Shown here one piece after another: positions 48,386 to 56,628 of a stretch of DNA of 64,000 nt. The DNA is from Pseudomonas sp. Irchel s3b2 (lineage in GTDB: Bacteria; Pseudomonadota; Gammaproteobacteria; Pseudomonadales; Pseudomonadaceae): positions 275,511 to 339,510 of the forward strand of contig NZ_FYEB01000002.1 in the NCBI RefSeq assembly GCF_900187445.1, given 5' to 3'. The translations under genes and the position numbers were made by a program. Below the pieces are notes generated by a model, which did no database searches, had not been told where the DNA came from, and saw nothing but the letters and a program-made list of their open reading frames with translations. How positions within the stretch are numbered: position 1 is the first letter of the stretch; each line of letters starts with the position of its first letter.

Positions 48386-49981
48386 TCATGGGTTTTTCAA
48401 GCGTTCGGCCAGCAAAGTCGCCAATTGCGCCGTCAACCCGTAGACCGACAATTGGGGATTTGCGCCAATGCTGGTGGGGAAAAGCGAGCCGTCGTGAATC
48501 GACAAATTGCCCAACTGGTGATGTCGGCCGAGGCTGTCGGTCACAGCTTTTTTCGGGTCTTCACCCATGGCGCAACCGCCCATCACATGGGCACTGCCCA
48601 GTCGCGTGCGATACAACTCAAGGCTCAAATCGTCGATCAATGCGCGAGCTTCGGCGAGGGTTTTCACGTAACGAGCGTCGGCGTGCATCGGCATCACGGC
48701 GTTGGCGCCACCGGCGAACTGGATCTCGGCCATGCTGTGGAAAGCCCGGCGCAACCCGTCCCAGGCGTAAGGTGAAACCTGATAATCGAGCACCGGTGTG
48801 CCGTCACCGCGCAATTCGACGCTGCCGCCGGGGCTGTCCGGGTGAAAACCGTCCCGCAGCAACGCCAGCATGGCGTGGGTGTGCGGCAGGTTTTCCATAT
48901 GCCGGGCGCTTTCCGTGCCGAAACCGCCGAGCAGAGTGCTGGCCAGCGCCGGGTGCAGCGGCGGGACTTCCAGCTTGTAGGACATCTTGCCGGTAGTGCC
49001 ATCCTGCCACTGGAAATGGTCGGAATAGATCGACTGCGGCGCGCCGTAGAACGGGTTGATCACCTCATCGAACAGCCCGGCGGACATGTTTACCAGGTGC
49101 AGGAAGGTCCGTTTGCCCAGCCGCTCGTGCGGATCCGGCGCTTCGGAGCGCAATAGCAGCGCCGGGCTATTGATCCCGCCGCCGGCCAACACGTAATGCC
49201 GCGCCTTGACCGTAATCGTGCGTCCGGTGGGCGCAACGCAACGTTCATCCATCGCCACACATTGCAAGTCAGTGACCCTGCCATCTTTGATCGACAGCTT
49301 TTCGGCGCGGGCCAGATAGAGCAGCTCGCCACCTTTTTCCAGGGTCGCCGGAATGGTCGTGACCAGCATCGATTGCTTGGCGTTGGTCGGACAACCCATA
49401 CCGCAGTAGCCGATATTCCAGCAGCCGCGCACGTTGCGCGGGATCACATGCCAGGCGTAACCGAGCTTTTCACAGCCTTTGCGGATGAAGTCGTTATTCG
49501 CGTTGGGCGGCACCAGCCATGGGGCGACACCCAGGCGCTGCTCCATTTGCTCGAACCAGGGCGCCATCTCGGCCGACGTGTGGCCTTTGACGTCATGCTC
49601 CTTGGCCCAGTGCTCCAATGTCGGATCCGGGGTGCGGAAGCTCGAGGTCCAGTTGATCAGCGTGGTGCCTCCCACTGCCCGGCCCTGGAGGATGGTGATC
49701 GCGCCGTCCTTGCTCATGCGGCCGATGCCTTCCTGATAGAGGCTGGTGTAGGCCTGGTCTTCGAGCATCTTGAAGTCGCTGCTGGTCTTGAGCGGACCTT
49801 CTTCGATCAGCAACACCTTGTAGCCGGCGGCGCTGAGGATTTCGGCGGTCGTCCCGCCGCCGGCACCGCTGCCGATGATCGCTACATCCGCGTCTAAGGT
49901 CAGGTCCTGGGTCAGTCGGGCGCCGTTGTAGGTTTTCCAGCCACGGGCGAGGCCTTCGCGGAATGGATCGGGTACGGGCAT
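48386..49981 (-). CDS. laoA: GMC-type alcohol dehydrogenase LaoA
   Basis: A 531-residue FAD enzyme. The N-terminal dinucleotide fold is ADVAIIGSGAGGGTTAEILSAAGYKVLLIEEG; later blocks are GRAVGGTTLINW, HYVLAGGGINSPALLL and HVMGGCAMGEDP. A cysteine motif (CWNIGYCGMGCPTNAKQSM) is present as in membrane-linked GMC enzymes. In P. aeruginosa the LaoA homologue (PA0364) oxidises long-chain alcohols and needs LaoB. No signal peptide is seen. It is the last gene of the laoC-laoB-laoA order, with a REP doublet before it. Confidence 0.88.
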   Translation of the reverse strand: MPVPDPFREGLARGWKTYNGARLTQDLTLDADVAIIGSGAGGGTTAEILSAAGYKVLLIEEGPLKTSSDFKMLEDQAYTSLYQEGIGRMSKDGAITILQGRAVGGTTLINWTSSFRTPDPTLEHWAKEHDVKGHTSAEMAPWFEQMEQRLGVAPWLVPPNANNDFIRKGCEKLGYAWHVIPRNVRGCWNIGYCGMGCPTNAKQSMLVTTIPATLEKGGELLYLARAEKLSIKDGRVTDLQCVAMDERCVAPTGRTITVKARHYVLAGGGINSPALLLRSEAPDPHERLGKRTFLHLVNMSAGLFDEVINPFYGAPQSIYSDHFQWQDGTTGKMSYKLEVPPLHPALASTLLGGFGTESARHMENLPHTHAMLALLRDGFHPDSPGGSVELRGDGTPVLDYQVSPYAWDGLRRAFHSMAEIQFAGGANAVMPMHADARYVKTLAEARALIDDLSLELYRTRLGSAHVMGGCAMGEDPKKAVTDSLGRHHQLGNLSIHDGSLFPTSIGANPQLSVYGLTAQLATLLAERLKNP

Positions 49982-50028
49982 GTTTGGGGTCTCTTATTAT
50001 TTTGGATTCGGTGGTGAGGTAGCTGACG

Positions 50029-50140
50029 TCTTCGCGGGCAAGCCTCGCTCCTACAGAGTCTGAGGTAGACCACCCTTTTGTGAACGACTCAAACCTTGTA
50101 GGAGCGAGCGGGCGGCGATCCGACTTGCCCGCGAAGGCGT
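50029..50140. repeat. REP doublet with an insertion in one arm, inside the lao operon
   Basis: The left arm TTCGCGGGCAAGCCTCGCTCC is normal. The right arm splits after GGAGCGAG and continues CGGGCGGCGATCCGA before TTGCCCGCGAAGG, an added segment of about 14 bases. The related fragment AAGTCGGATCG recurs near 11440. It separates laoB from laoA. Confidence 0.85.
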
Positions 50141-50150
50141 CACCACGATT

Positions 50151-50696
50151 TCAAACGGTTGGCGGCCCGGGATACCCGCAATGCGCCCACGACTCCGCCC
50201 GGCTGTACCACGCCATCATCACCATTTGCAGCAACGAGCTATGGCCCATGCGCAACAGGCTCAACGAGCTGTTTTCCCAGCGGTCGAGAAAGCGCTGGAT
50301 CTCTTCGCTGCTGGCGTTTTCCCAACTGCCCCAGATCCCGGTCAATGGGCCGCGAGTCACGGCCATCCCCAACACATCGAACAATTGCCGGGTCAGTTTG
50401 AGCATTTCCGGCGATAGGTGATTCAGACCGTTATCCAGGCAGTGCAGGGTCTGGTCGACGGCGGCCGGCATTTTGTCGACGGCCACGGCGCCATCGAGCA
50501 TCACCGGAATCACTGCCCGCAGAAACTCCAGGTCACTGCTGCGCAGAATCGCGAAACCGCTGGCCGGGTTGCTCGACGAGCAGCCGCTGAGGCTCGCGCC
50601 TAATCCGGCGGTGGCCAGAAAGGCGCTGGCGCCGAGGCTGAATTTAAGCAGGCCGCGCCGTGACAGCGCGGGTGTGTCGGACAGGCTTGGGCTCAT
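50151..50696 (-). CDS. laoB: Tat-exported lipoprotein-like accessory protein LaoB
   Basis: A 181-residue protein. The N-terminus has a twin-arginine motif SRRGLLKFS, a hydrophobic core, and then SLSGC, a good lipobox, so it is probably a Tat-exported lipoprotein. The rest resembles small subunits of GMC dehydrogenases. In P. aeruginosa LaoB (PA0365) is required for LaoA activity. It follows laoC by 28 bp. No strong ribosome binding site is visible at its ATG. Confidence 0.85.
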   Translation of the reverse strand: MSPSLSDTPALSRRGLLKFSLGASAFLATAGLGASLSGCSSSNPASGFAILRSSDLEFLRAVIPVMLDGAVAVDKMPAAVDQTLHCLDNGLNHLSPEMLKLTRQLFDVLGMAVTRGPLTGIWGSWENASSEEIQRFLDRWENSSLSLLRMGHSSLLQMVMMAWYSRAESWAHCGYPGPPTV

Positions 50697-50724
50697 TATT
50701 GTTATTACCCGGCGGTGATGATCG

Positions 50725-52155
50725 TTAGCGGATAAACAGCTTCTGGATCAGTTTCTGAATGGATTTTCCGTAGGGCGGATAGATCAGCTTCGCCGCATTG
50801 AAACGCTGTTTGATCAGCACGCCTTTGGCCTTGCTGAAGGTCAGGAAGCCCTCGTGGCCGTGGTAGTGGCCCATGCCCGAGGCACCGATGCCGCCGAACG
50901 GCATGTCGTCCTGAGCCACGTGCAGCAAGGTGTCATTGAGGCAAACGCCGCCGGAATGGGTTTCGTCGAGGACGCGTTTTTGCTCGCGCTTGTCATAGCC
51001 GAAGTAATACAGCGCCAGCGGACGAGGCCGTTGGTTGATGTAGGCAAACGCTTCATCAAGATCCTTGTACGGCACGATCGGCAGTAACGGGCCGAAGATT
51101 TCGTCCTGCATCACCGTCATCTCATCGCTGACGTTGAGTAGCACGCTATGACTCATGCGTCGGCCCTGGCCCTGATCGAACAGTGGAATCAGCAGCGCGC
51201 CCTTGCTGGTGGCGTCGCTGAGGTAGCCGTTGAGGCGCGCCAGTTGTCGATCATTGATGATGGCGGTGTAGTCCGGGTTGTCGGCCAGCGTCGGATAAAA
51301 ACCGCGAACCGCCTGACGATAGGCTTCGACGAAAGATCCGACGCGGTCTTCCGGCACCAGCACATAGTCCGGGGCGACACAGGTTTGCCCGGCGTTGAGG
51401 GTCTTGCCGAAAGCGATGCGTTCGGCGGCATCCTTGAGTGGCACATCGCGGGAAACGATGGCCGGAGACTTGCCGCCCAGTTCGAGGGTCACCGGGGTCA
51501 GATTCTCGGCCGCCGCGCGCATCACATGTTTGCCGATACTGGTGCCGCCAGTGAACAGCAAGTGATCGAAACGCAGTTGGGAGAACGCCACGCCGATATC
51601 GGCCTCACCCAGTACCACGCAGACCAGGTCCTGGGGAAAGATTCGACCCAGCAGTTCCTTGAGCAACAAACCGGTGGCCGGGGTCGATTCGCTGAGTTTG
51701 AGCATCACCCGGTTGCCCGCCGACAACGCGCCCACCAGCGGCCCGATGGCCAGATAAAGCGGGTAGTTCCACGGCACGATCACTCCGACCACGCCCAACG
51801 GCTGATAAACGACTTTGGCCGACGCCGGCTGAAAGGCGATGCCGACTTTGCGTCGCGAGGTTTTCATCCAGGTTTTGAGATGCCGGCTGGCGTAGTGAAT
51901 GCCGTGTAGGCTGGGCATCAATTCGGCGAGCAGGGTTTCATCGGCGCTGCGGTGGCTGAAATCCTGGCTGATGGCATCGATCAGGGCCTGGCGCTCATTG
52001 CTCAGCAGATCCCGCAACGCTTTTAGCCATTGCTGGCGCTGAGCCGCGGGGGGCATCGGATGGGCCGCATATGCCGCGCGTTGAGCGTCGAACAGGGTTT
52101 GGAGCTCGTCCAGGGGCTGCTGCAGGTTTTTCAGGTAGGCGATGTCAGCAGGCAT
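50725..52155 (-). CDS. laoC: Aldehyde dehydrogenase LaoC
   Basis: A 476-residue aldehyde dehydrogenase related to coniferyl-aldehyde dehydrogenases. The catalytic cysteine is C259 in NAGQTCVAPDYVLVP, and the general base is E225 in LELGGKSP. VIVPWNYPLYLAIGPL and the NAD-binding FTGGTSIGKHV are seen. The C-terminus YGKSIQKLIQKLFIR is basic and amphipathic, which may bind the membrane. In P. aeruginosa LaoC oxidises the long-chain aldehyde made by LaoA. It is the first gene of its operon. Confidence 0.88.
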   Translation of the reverse strand: MPADIAYLKNLQQPLDELQTLFDAQRAAYAAHPMPPAAQRQQWLKALRDLLSNERQALIDAISQDFSHRSADETLLAELMPSLHGIHYASRHLKTWMKTSRRKVGIAFQPASAKVVYQPLGVVGVIVPWNYPLYLAIGPLVGALSAGNRVMLKLSESTPATGLLLKELLGRIFPQDLVCVVLGEADIGVAFSQLRFDHLLFTGGTSIGKHVMRAAAENLTPVTLELGGKSPAIVSRDVPLKDAAERIAFGKTLNAGQTCVAPDYVLVPEDRVGSFVEAYRQAVRGFYPTLADNPDYTAIINDRQLARLNGYLSDATSKGALLIPLFDQGQGRRMSHSVLLNVSDEMTVMQDEIFGPLLPIVPYKDLDEAFAYINQRPRPLALYYFGYDKREQKRVLDETHSGGVCLNDTLLHVAQDDMPFGGIGASGMGHYHGHEGFLTFSKAKGVLIKQRFNAAKLIYPPYGKSIQKLIQKLFIR

Positions 52156-52185
52156 GGTCGGCTCCGGATTTATTGGAATGAGGCA

Positions 52186-52214
52186 CTTTTAGAGTCTATG
52201 CTCTATAAAGTCAA
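52186..52214 (-). promoter_or_regulatory. Probable laoC promoter with embedded operator
   Basis: Read on the minus strand, TTGACT (52209-52214) and TAAAAG (52186-52191) are 17 bp apart, a good sigma-70 layout. The spacer contains the inverted repeat TAGAG-N6-CTCTA (52190-52205), extended by A/T pairs on both sides. Divergent laoR encodes a TetR-type repressor, so this is a likely LaoR site. Not tested. Confidence 0.6.
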
Positions 52215-52298
52215 ATGCCATCCTGGTGCAGCTTGTTTATCCATCCGCGGATAGGTCGTAAGATGCCCATCACCGCACTCTGAATTAAAGCTCAAGCC

Positions 52299-52970
52299 AT
52301 GGCCCCTCGGATCAAAACCAGCGAGCGCATCGTGCAGAACAGCCTGGAGCTGTTCAATCAGCAGGGCGAGCGCAGCATCAGCACCAACCACATTGCTGCC
52401 CACATGGAGATTTCCCCGGGCAACCTGTACTACCACTTCCCCAACAAGCAGGCGATCATCGCCGTATTGTTCAGTGAGTACGAAAGCCTGGTGGACAGCT
52501 TCCTGCGCCCGCCCCAGGGGCGGGCCGCGACAGTCGAAGACAAGCGCTTCTACCTCAAGGAATTGCTCTCTGCCATGTGGCGCTACCGCTTCCTGCATCG
52601 CGACCTTGAGCATTTGCTCGACAGCGATCCCGAGCTGGCCGCCCGTTACCGGCGTTTTTCCCAGCGCTGCCTGATCCAGGGCACGCACATCTACGCGGGC
52701 TTCGTCGAGGCGGGCATTCTGTGCATGGATAAGGTTCAGATCGAATCCCTGACCCTCAATGCCTGGATCATCCTCACCTCGTGGGTGCGTTTTCTGTGCA
52801 CCACGCGGGAAAATTCCAACCATCTGAGCGAACAGGCCATCAAACGTGGCGTTTATCAGGTGCTGGTGCTGGAGGCCGGGTTCGTCACCGATCAATCTCG
52901 CAATGCAGTGAATGCACTGTTCGAAGAGTTTTATGTGCCGCTGGCCCAGGCGCTGGAAGAAGCGGGATAA
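52299..52970 (+). CDS. laoR: TetR-family regulator LaoR
   Basis: A 223-residue TetR-type repressor. The N-terminal helix-turn-helix is RSISTNHIAAHMEISPGNLYYHFPNKQAIIAVLF. The C-terminal domain, which should bind the ligand, is not closely conserved. It stands divergently from laoC with a 143-bp gap. In P. aeruginosa LaoR (PA0367) represses laoCBA, and long-chain acyl compounds relieve it, as I recall. Confidence 0.86.
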   Translation: MAPRIKTSERIVQNSLELFNQQGERSISTNHIAAHMEISPGNLYYHFPNKQAIIAVLFSEYESLVDSFLRPPQGRAATVEDKRFYLKELLSAMWRYRFLHRDLEHLLDSDPELAARYRRFSQRCLIQGTHIYAGFVEAGILCMDKVQIESLTLNAWIILTSWVRFLCTTRENSNHLSEQAIKRGVYQVLVLEAGFVTDQSRNAVNALFEEFYVPLAQALEEAG

Positions 52971-53027
52971 AGAAGTGGGATAAAGAGTGCGGTAGGATTG
53001 AAGCCGACAACATCACAGGAGCCCGTT

Positions 53028-53882
53028 ATGCCCATTGCGCAACTGATCAGCCCGCAAGCGTTGGACCTGAAAAAGGAAACGCCTGGGCTGGTGATTCTGG
53101 ATTGTCGGTTTGCCCTCGAAGACCCTGATTACGGTCAGCGCAGCTACGCCGAAGGGCATATTGCCGGATCGAGCTTTGCCGATCTTGAGCGTGATTTGAG
53201 CGGGGCAGTGGTCAAGGGGGTTACCGGGCGTCATCCATTGCCCGACCCCGCCGACTTGATCGAACGCTTGCAAACCTGGGGCATCAACGCCGACAGCGAA
53301 GTGGTTTTGTACGATGATGGTCCCGGCGCCTACGCGGCGCGGGCCTGGTGGTTGCTGGCGTGGCTGGGCAAGCGCGATGGCGTGTTCATTCTCGATGGCG
53401 GGCTGAAAGCCTGGCATGCCGCCGGGTTGCCCCTGAGTCTTGATTCGCCGTCGGTTACCCGTGGCACCTTCACCGGGACGCCGGATGCTTCGTTGGTGCT
53501 CAGCGCCGAACAACTCCAGCAACGTCTCGGCCAGCCCGCGCTGACCTTGCTCGACGCCCGCGGCTTGCCGCGCTTCAAGGGCGAAGTGGAGCCGATCGAT
53601 CCGGTTGCCGGGCACATCCCCGGCGCACAATGTGCCGCGTTCACCGATAACCTGGGCAGCGACGGGCGGTTCCTGTCGGCCGAACAGCTCAAGCAGCGGT
53701 TTACCGCGAAGCTCGGTGATCGTTCACCGGCGGACTTGGTCGCGTATTGCGGTTCCGGTGTGACCGCTTGCCACAACTTGTTCTCCCTGTGCCTGGCGGG
53801 TTATCCGTTGGGAGCGTTGTATGCCGGGTCGTGGAGCGAGTGGATCAACGATCCTGCGCGAGGCGTCGCCAAGGGCGAGTAA
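53028..53882 (+). CDS. Sulfurtransferase with two rhodanese domains
   Basis: A 284-residue SseA/thiosulfate-sulfurtransferase-like protein. Domain 1 (about 1-125) keeps the fold (VILDCRFALEDPDYG, EGHIAGSSFADLERDLSG) but lacks a catalytic cysteine. Domain 2 (about 150-284) has LLDARGLPRFKGEVEPIDPVAGHIPGAQ and the active loop CGSGVTACH, with the first cysteine as the nucleophile; CGSGVTA is the mercaptopyruvate-type loop. AGGAG is six bases before the ATG at 53028. The sulfur donor is not determined. Confidence 0.88.
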   Translation: MPIAQLISPQALDLKKETPGLVILDCRFALEDPDYGQRSYAEGHIAGSSFADLERDLSGAVVKGVTGRHPLPDPADLIERLQTWGINADSEVVLYDDGPGAYAARAWWLLAWLGKRDGVFILDGGLKAWHAAGLPLSLDSPSVTRGTFTGTPDASLVLSAEQLQQRLGQPALTLLDARGLPRFKGEVEPIDPVAGHIPGAQCAAFTDNLGSDGRFLSAEQLKQRFTAKLGDRSPADLVAYCGSGVTACHNLFSLCLAGYPLGALYAGSWSEWINDPARGVAKGE

Positions 53883-53895
53883 TCCCCAATCCATT

Positions 53896-54074
53896 GTGGG
53901 AGCCAGCCTCTTGTGGCGAGGGGGCTTGTCGGAACGCCGCATCGCCCCGTTCGGCTGCGAAGCAGTCGCAAATCGGACGACGAGGTTTAACTGAAGCACC
54001 GCATCCGCTGGCTTCGGGAGCGCTTCGCACTCCAACGGGGGCAAGTCCCCTCGCCACAAAGGCTCGCTCCCACA
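53896..54074. repeat. Long palindromic intergenic repeat (about 180 bp)
   Basis: The left arm begins TGTGGGAGCCAGCCTCTTGT and the right arm is its imperfect inverse, ending GGCTCGCTCCCACA. Inner arms GGCGAGGGGGCTTG / CAAGTCCCCTCGCC also pair, and smaller palindromes (GGCTGCGAAGCAG and GAGCGCTTCGCACTC) sit inside. It matches the TGTGGCGAGGGAGCTTG family of pseudomonad repeats. It fills the gap between a convergent rhodanese and AraC gene. Confidence 0.85.
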
Positions 54075-54099
54075 GGGGTAATAAGGTGCTCTTGGGATT

Positions 54100-54930
54100 T
54101 CACAGCTGCCGCGCGCTGCGATACGCCCCCGGCCCAACCCCGTAAACCTGCTTGAATTGCCGACTCAGATGGCTCTGGTCGGCAAAGCCCAGCCGCGTCG
54201 CGACTTCCAGCGGCAGGCAGCCGCGCTGTAACAGTGCCCGTGCCCGGGCAATACGTTGCTGCATCAACCAGGTGTGTGGCGGCATGCCGGTGGCTCTGCG
54301 GAATACCCGGGCGAAGTGAAAGGGCGACAGGTTCACCGTCGACGCCAGTTCTTCCAGCGAAGGCGGCGCCGCCAATCGTGATTGCAGCAGTTCCTTTGCC
54401 AGGGTCACCGCCCGATGTTCCTTGCCGGGTCTGCTGGCGATCGGAACGGCTGCGTGACGTTGCAACAGCGACAGCATCATTTCCCGCCAGACGGTTTGTT
54501 GCTGCAGGGCCGTGGACGGGCTCTCCAGCAAACAATGCAATTGGCAGAACCCCTTCACCAGATCCGGATCGCGATACAACGTGGCGCCAAACGCCGGCAA
54601 GGTATCGGTCGGCAGTTCGAGTTCCTCCAGCAGTGAAAGAATCTGCCCACTGTCGGGATAAAACGCCCGGTACAACCAACCGTCCTCCGTACCTTTGTGG
54701 CCGGTGTGCAGTTCATCCGGATTGATCAGCACCAGCGTGCCGCTGCCCGCCAGATGCTCGGCGCCTCGATAGCGATAACGCTGGGCGCCGGCCATGATCA
54801 TGCCGATTACATAGCCGTCATGCACATGGGGGGCGAAGCGGTGTTCGATGTAGCGTGCGGACAACAACTCGACGCCAGCCAACGGCGCCGTTTGCCAGAA
54901 GTGAATCGACTCACCCTGATCGGAACCCAT
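54100..54930 (-). CDS. AraC-family transcriptional regulator
   Basis: A 276-residue regulator. The N-terminal cupin-like domain shows HVHDGYVIGMIMAGAQRYRYRGAEHLAGSGTLVLINPDELHTGH, and the C-terminal double helix-turn-helix is LEELASTVNLSPFHFARVFRRATGMPPHTWLMQQRIARARALL then VATRLGFADQSHLSRQFKQVYG. I chose 54930 because it is two bases after the stop of the upstream hydrolase gene, allowing coupled translation; the longer reading starts inside that gene. The regulated genes are unknown. Confidence 0.84.
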   Translation of the reverse strand: MGSDQGESIHFWQTAPLAGVELLSARYIEHRFAPHVHDGYVIGMIMAGAQRYRYRGAEHLAGSGTLVLINPDELHTGHKGTEDGWLYRAFYPDSGQILSLLEELELPTDTLPAFGATLYRDPDLVKGFCQLHCLLESPSTALQQQTVWREMMLSLLQRHAAVPIASRPGKEHRAVTLAKELLQSRLAAPPSLEELASTVNLSPFHFARVFRRATGMPPHTWLMQQRIARARALLQRGCLPLEVATRLGFADQSHLSRQFKQVYGVGPGAYRSARQL

Positions 54931-54932
54931 GT

Positions 54933-55943
54933 TTACTTGCGCCCTGTGGTGGCCAGCCATTGGGGAATGCGCCGTTCCAGGTAGTAACCCGGTTGCCGGA
55001 ACGAGCCGTCGACGAAGCCGACATGCCCGCCCTTGGCCTGCAACTCGAATTGCGTGCAGGCAGACAACTCGTCGGCTTGCGGCAGGCTATGAGGAAAGAC
55101 AAACGGGTCATCGGCCGCCTGGATGATCAGGGTCGGTGTGCGAATCTCTCCGAGGAAATAACGACTCGACGCGCGGCGATAATAATCCGCGGCATCGGCG
55201 AAACCATTCAGCGGTGCGGTCACCCGGCCATCGAAATCCCAGAAGGTGCGCATATTCTCCAGTGAGCCCAGCGCCTCCAATGCCGCCAGGCCATCCTGAT
55301 GCCCTTCATGCTGGAACCTGCGCTGCTTGTTCTTGATGTAGGCGACCATCTCTCGCATGAAATGCGCTTGATAGAGTTTGGAAAAACCCTGGCCGATACG
55401 ATCGGCGCAGTGATCGAGGCGAAACGGCACCGACACTGCCACGGCGCCGAGTACGCCGCTGTTGCTGCCGGTTTCGCCCAGATGCTTGAGTAAAACGTTG
55501 CCACCCATGGAATAACCGACCGCATACAGCGGCGCGAGAGGGCGTTGGCTCCGCAGATGTTTAATAGTCTCTGCCAGGTCTTCACTAGCCCCGGAATGGT
55601 AACTGCGTGGCAACAGATTGGGCTCGCCGGAGCAGCCTCGCCAGTTCAGCGCGACGCTGGCCCAACCCTGGGCACCCAGCGCCTTTTGCACCCCGGCCAC
55701 ATAAGGCGAGTTCGATGAGCCGGTCAGGCCGTGCAGCACCAACACCAGTGGCGCATTCGTGCTGTGGGGGCCGTGCCAGTCCAGGTCAAGGAAGTCGCCG
55801 TCTTCGAGCCACAAACGTTCGCGTTCGCGGTTGATATGCGTGGTTTTGCGCCAAAGCGGTCCCCACAGGGTTTGTAAGTGCGGATTACCCAGACCGTAGG
55901 CGGGCGTGAAGGCGGGGGTGAAACGTTCTGGCAGATGGGACAC
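54933..55943 (-). CDS. YheT-type alpha/beta hydrolase
   Basis: A 336-residue hydrolase. The oxyanion region VLVLHGLTGSSNSPY and the nucleophile elbow GYSMGGN are seen, and PAYGLGNPHLQTLWGPL at the N-terminus is typical of the YheT/ABHD1-3 group. The late acid and histidine are probably in DDPFVFP and KGGHVGFVD. The substrate is probably an acyl ester or lipid. It is first in a two-gene unit with the AraC regulator. Confidence 0.85.
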   Translation of the reverse strand: MSHLPERFTPAFTPAYGLGNPHLQTLWGPLWRKTTHINRERERLWLEDGDFLDLDWHGPHSTNAPLVLVLHGLTGSSNSPYVAGVQKALGAQGWASVALNWRGCSGEPNLLPRSYHSGASEDLAETIKHLRSQRPLAPLYAVGYSMGGNVLLKHLGETGSNSGVLGAVAVSVPFRLDHCADRIGQGFSKLYQAHFMREMVAYIKNKQRRFQHEGHQDGLAALEALGSLENMRTFWDFDGRVTAPLNGFADAADYYRRASSRYFLGEIRTPTLIIQAADDPFVFPHSLPQADELSACTQFELQAKGGHVGFVDGSFRQPGYYLERRIPQWLATTGRK

Positions 55944-56016
55944 GATTGCTCTCGATGCAGCGGTGCTTACCCGCAGCGTTAGCTGACTGAGTTTCGCACC
56001 GTTCTTTCAGGCCGGA

Positions 56017-56628
56017 CTAACCGGCGATCCCTGCCATACGTTGCCACAACGCGTAATACACCCGTCCGGATTTTTGCTCCCGATGCAGGCGCCAATTTTC
56101 TGGCAAACCCAACATCGACGGTGCCGTTTCGCTTTCAGTGTAGACCCACGCATCGTCACTCAGCCAATGACGCTCTTCGAGCAAAGTGCAAACGACCGGC
56201 AACAGGTTCTGATTGAATGGAGGGTCGAGAAACACCAGATCGAACGCAGTGGCCGGCTGGGTTTCCAGATAGCGCAAGGCGTCGGCAGTCTGTACCTGGC
56301 CGGTGGTGCAGCGCAGGGTGCCCAGATGTTCTTTCAGGCTGGACACCGCGATGTTGCTGGCGTCCAGCGCCTGGCCCATGGCCGCGCCGCGGGACAAGGC
56401 TTCCAGAAATAGCGCGCCGCTGCCGGCAAACGGATCGAACACCTTGGCTCCGGCGACATAAGGCGCGAGCCAGTTGAACAGGGTTTCACGTACCCGGTCC
56501 GGGGTCGGTCGCAGGCCCGGGGCGTCCGGGAAGCTCAGCTTTCGGCTGCGCCATTCGCCGCCGATGATGCGCAATTGATTCACACCGTTATGCACGTTGT
56601 GGACAGGTTTTTTCGGGCGAGTGGCCAT
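56017..56628 (-). CDS. rsmD: 16S rRNA (guanine-966-N2) methyltransferase RsmD
   Basis: A 203-residue SAM-dependent methyltransferase. LRIIGGEWRSRKLSFPDAPGLRPTPDRVRETLFNWL opens the protein, the SAM motif is VFDPFAGSGALFLEALSRGA, and the catalytic NPPY-like motif appears as DPPFN in VFLDPPFNQ. Its ATG overlaps the stop of the preceding M16 gene by one base (TAATG), so the genes are co-translated. Confidence 0.95.
   Translation of the reverse strand: MATRPKKPVHNVHNGVNQLRIIGGEWRSRKLSFPDAPGLRPTPDRVRETLFNWLAPYVAGAKVFDPFAGSGALFLEALSRGAAMGQALDASNIAVSSLKEHLGTLRCTTGQVQTADALRYLETQPATAFDLVFLDPPFNQNLLPVVCTLLEERHWLSDDAWVYTESETAPSMLGLPENWRLHREQKSGRVYYALWQRMAGIAG

Noticed and set aside
48386..52970. lao cluster considered as a new redox system
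   Set aside because: Gene order and products match the LaoABCR system already described in P. aeruginosa, so it is not new; only LaoB export and the operator are noted as leads.
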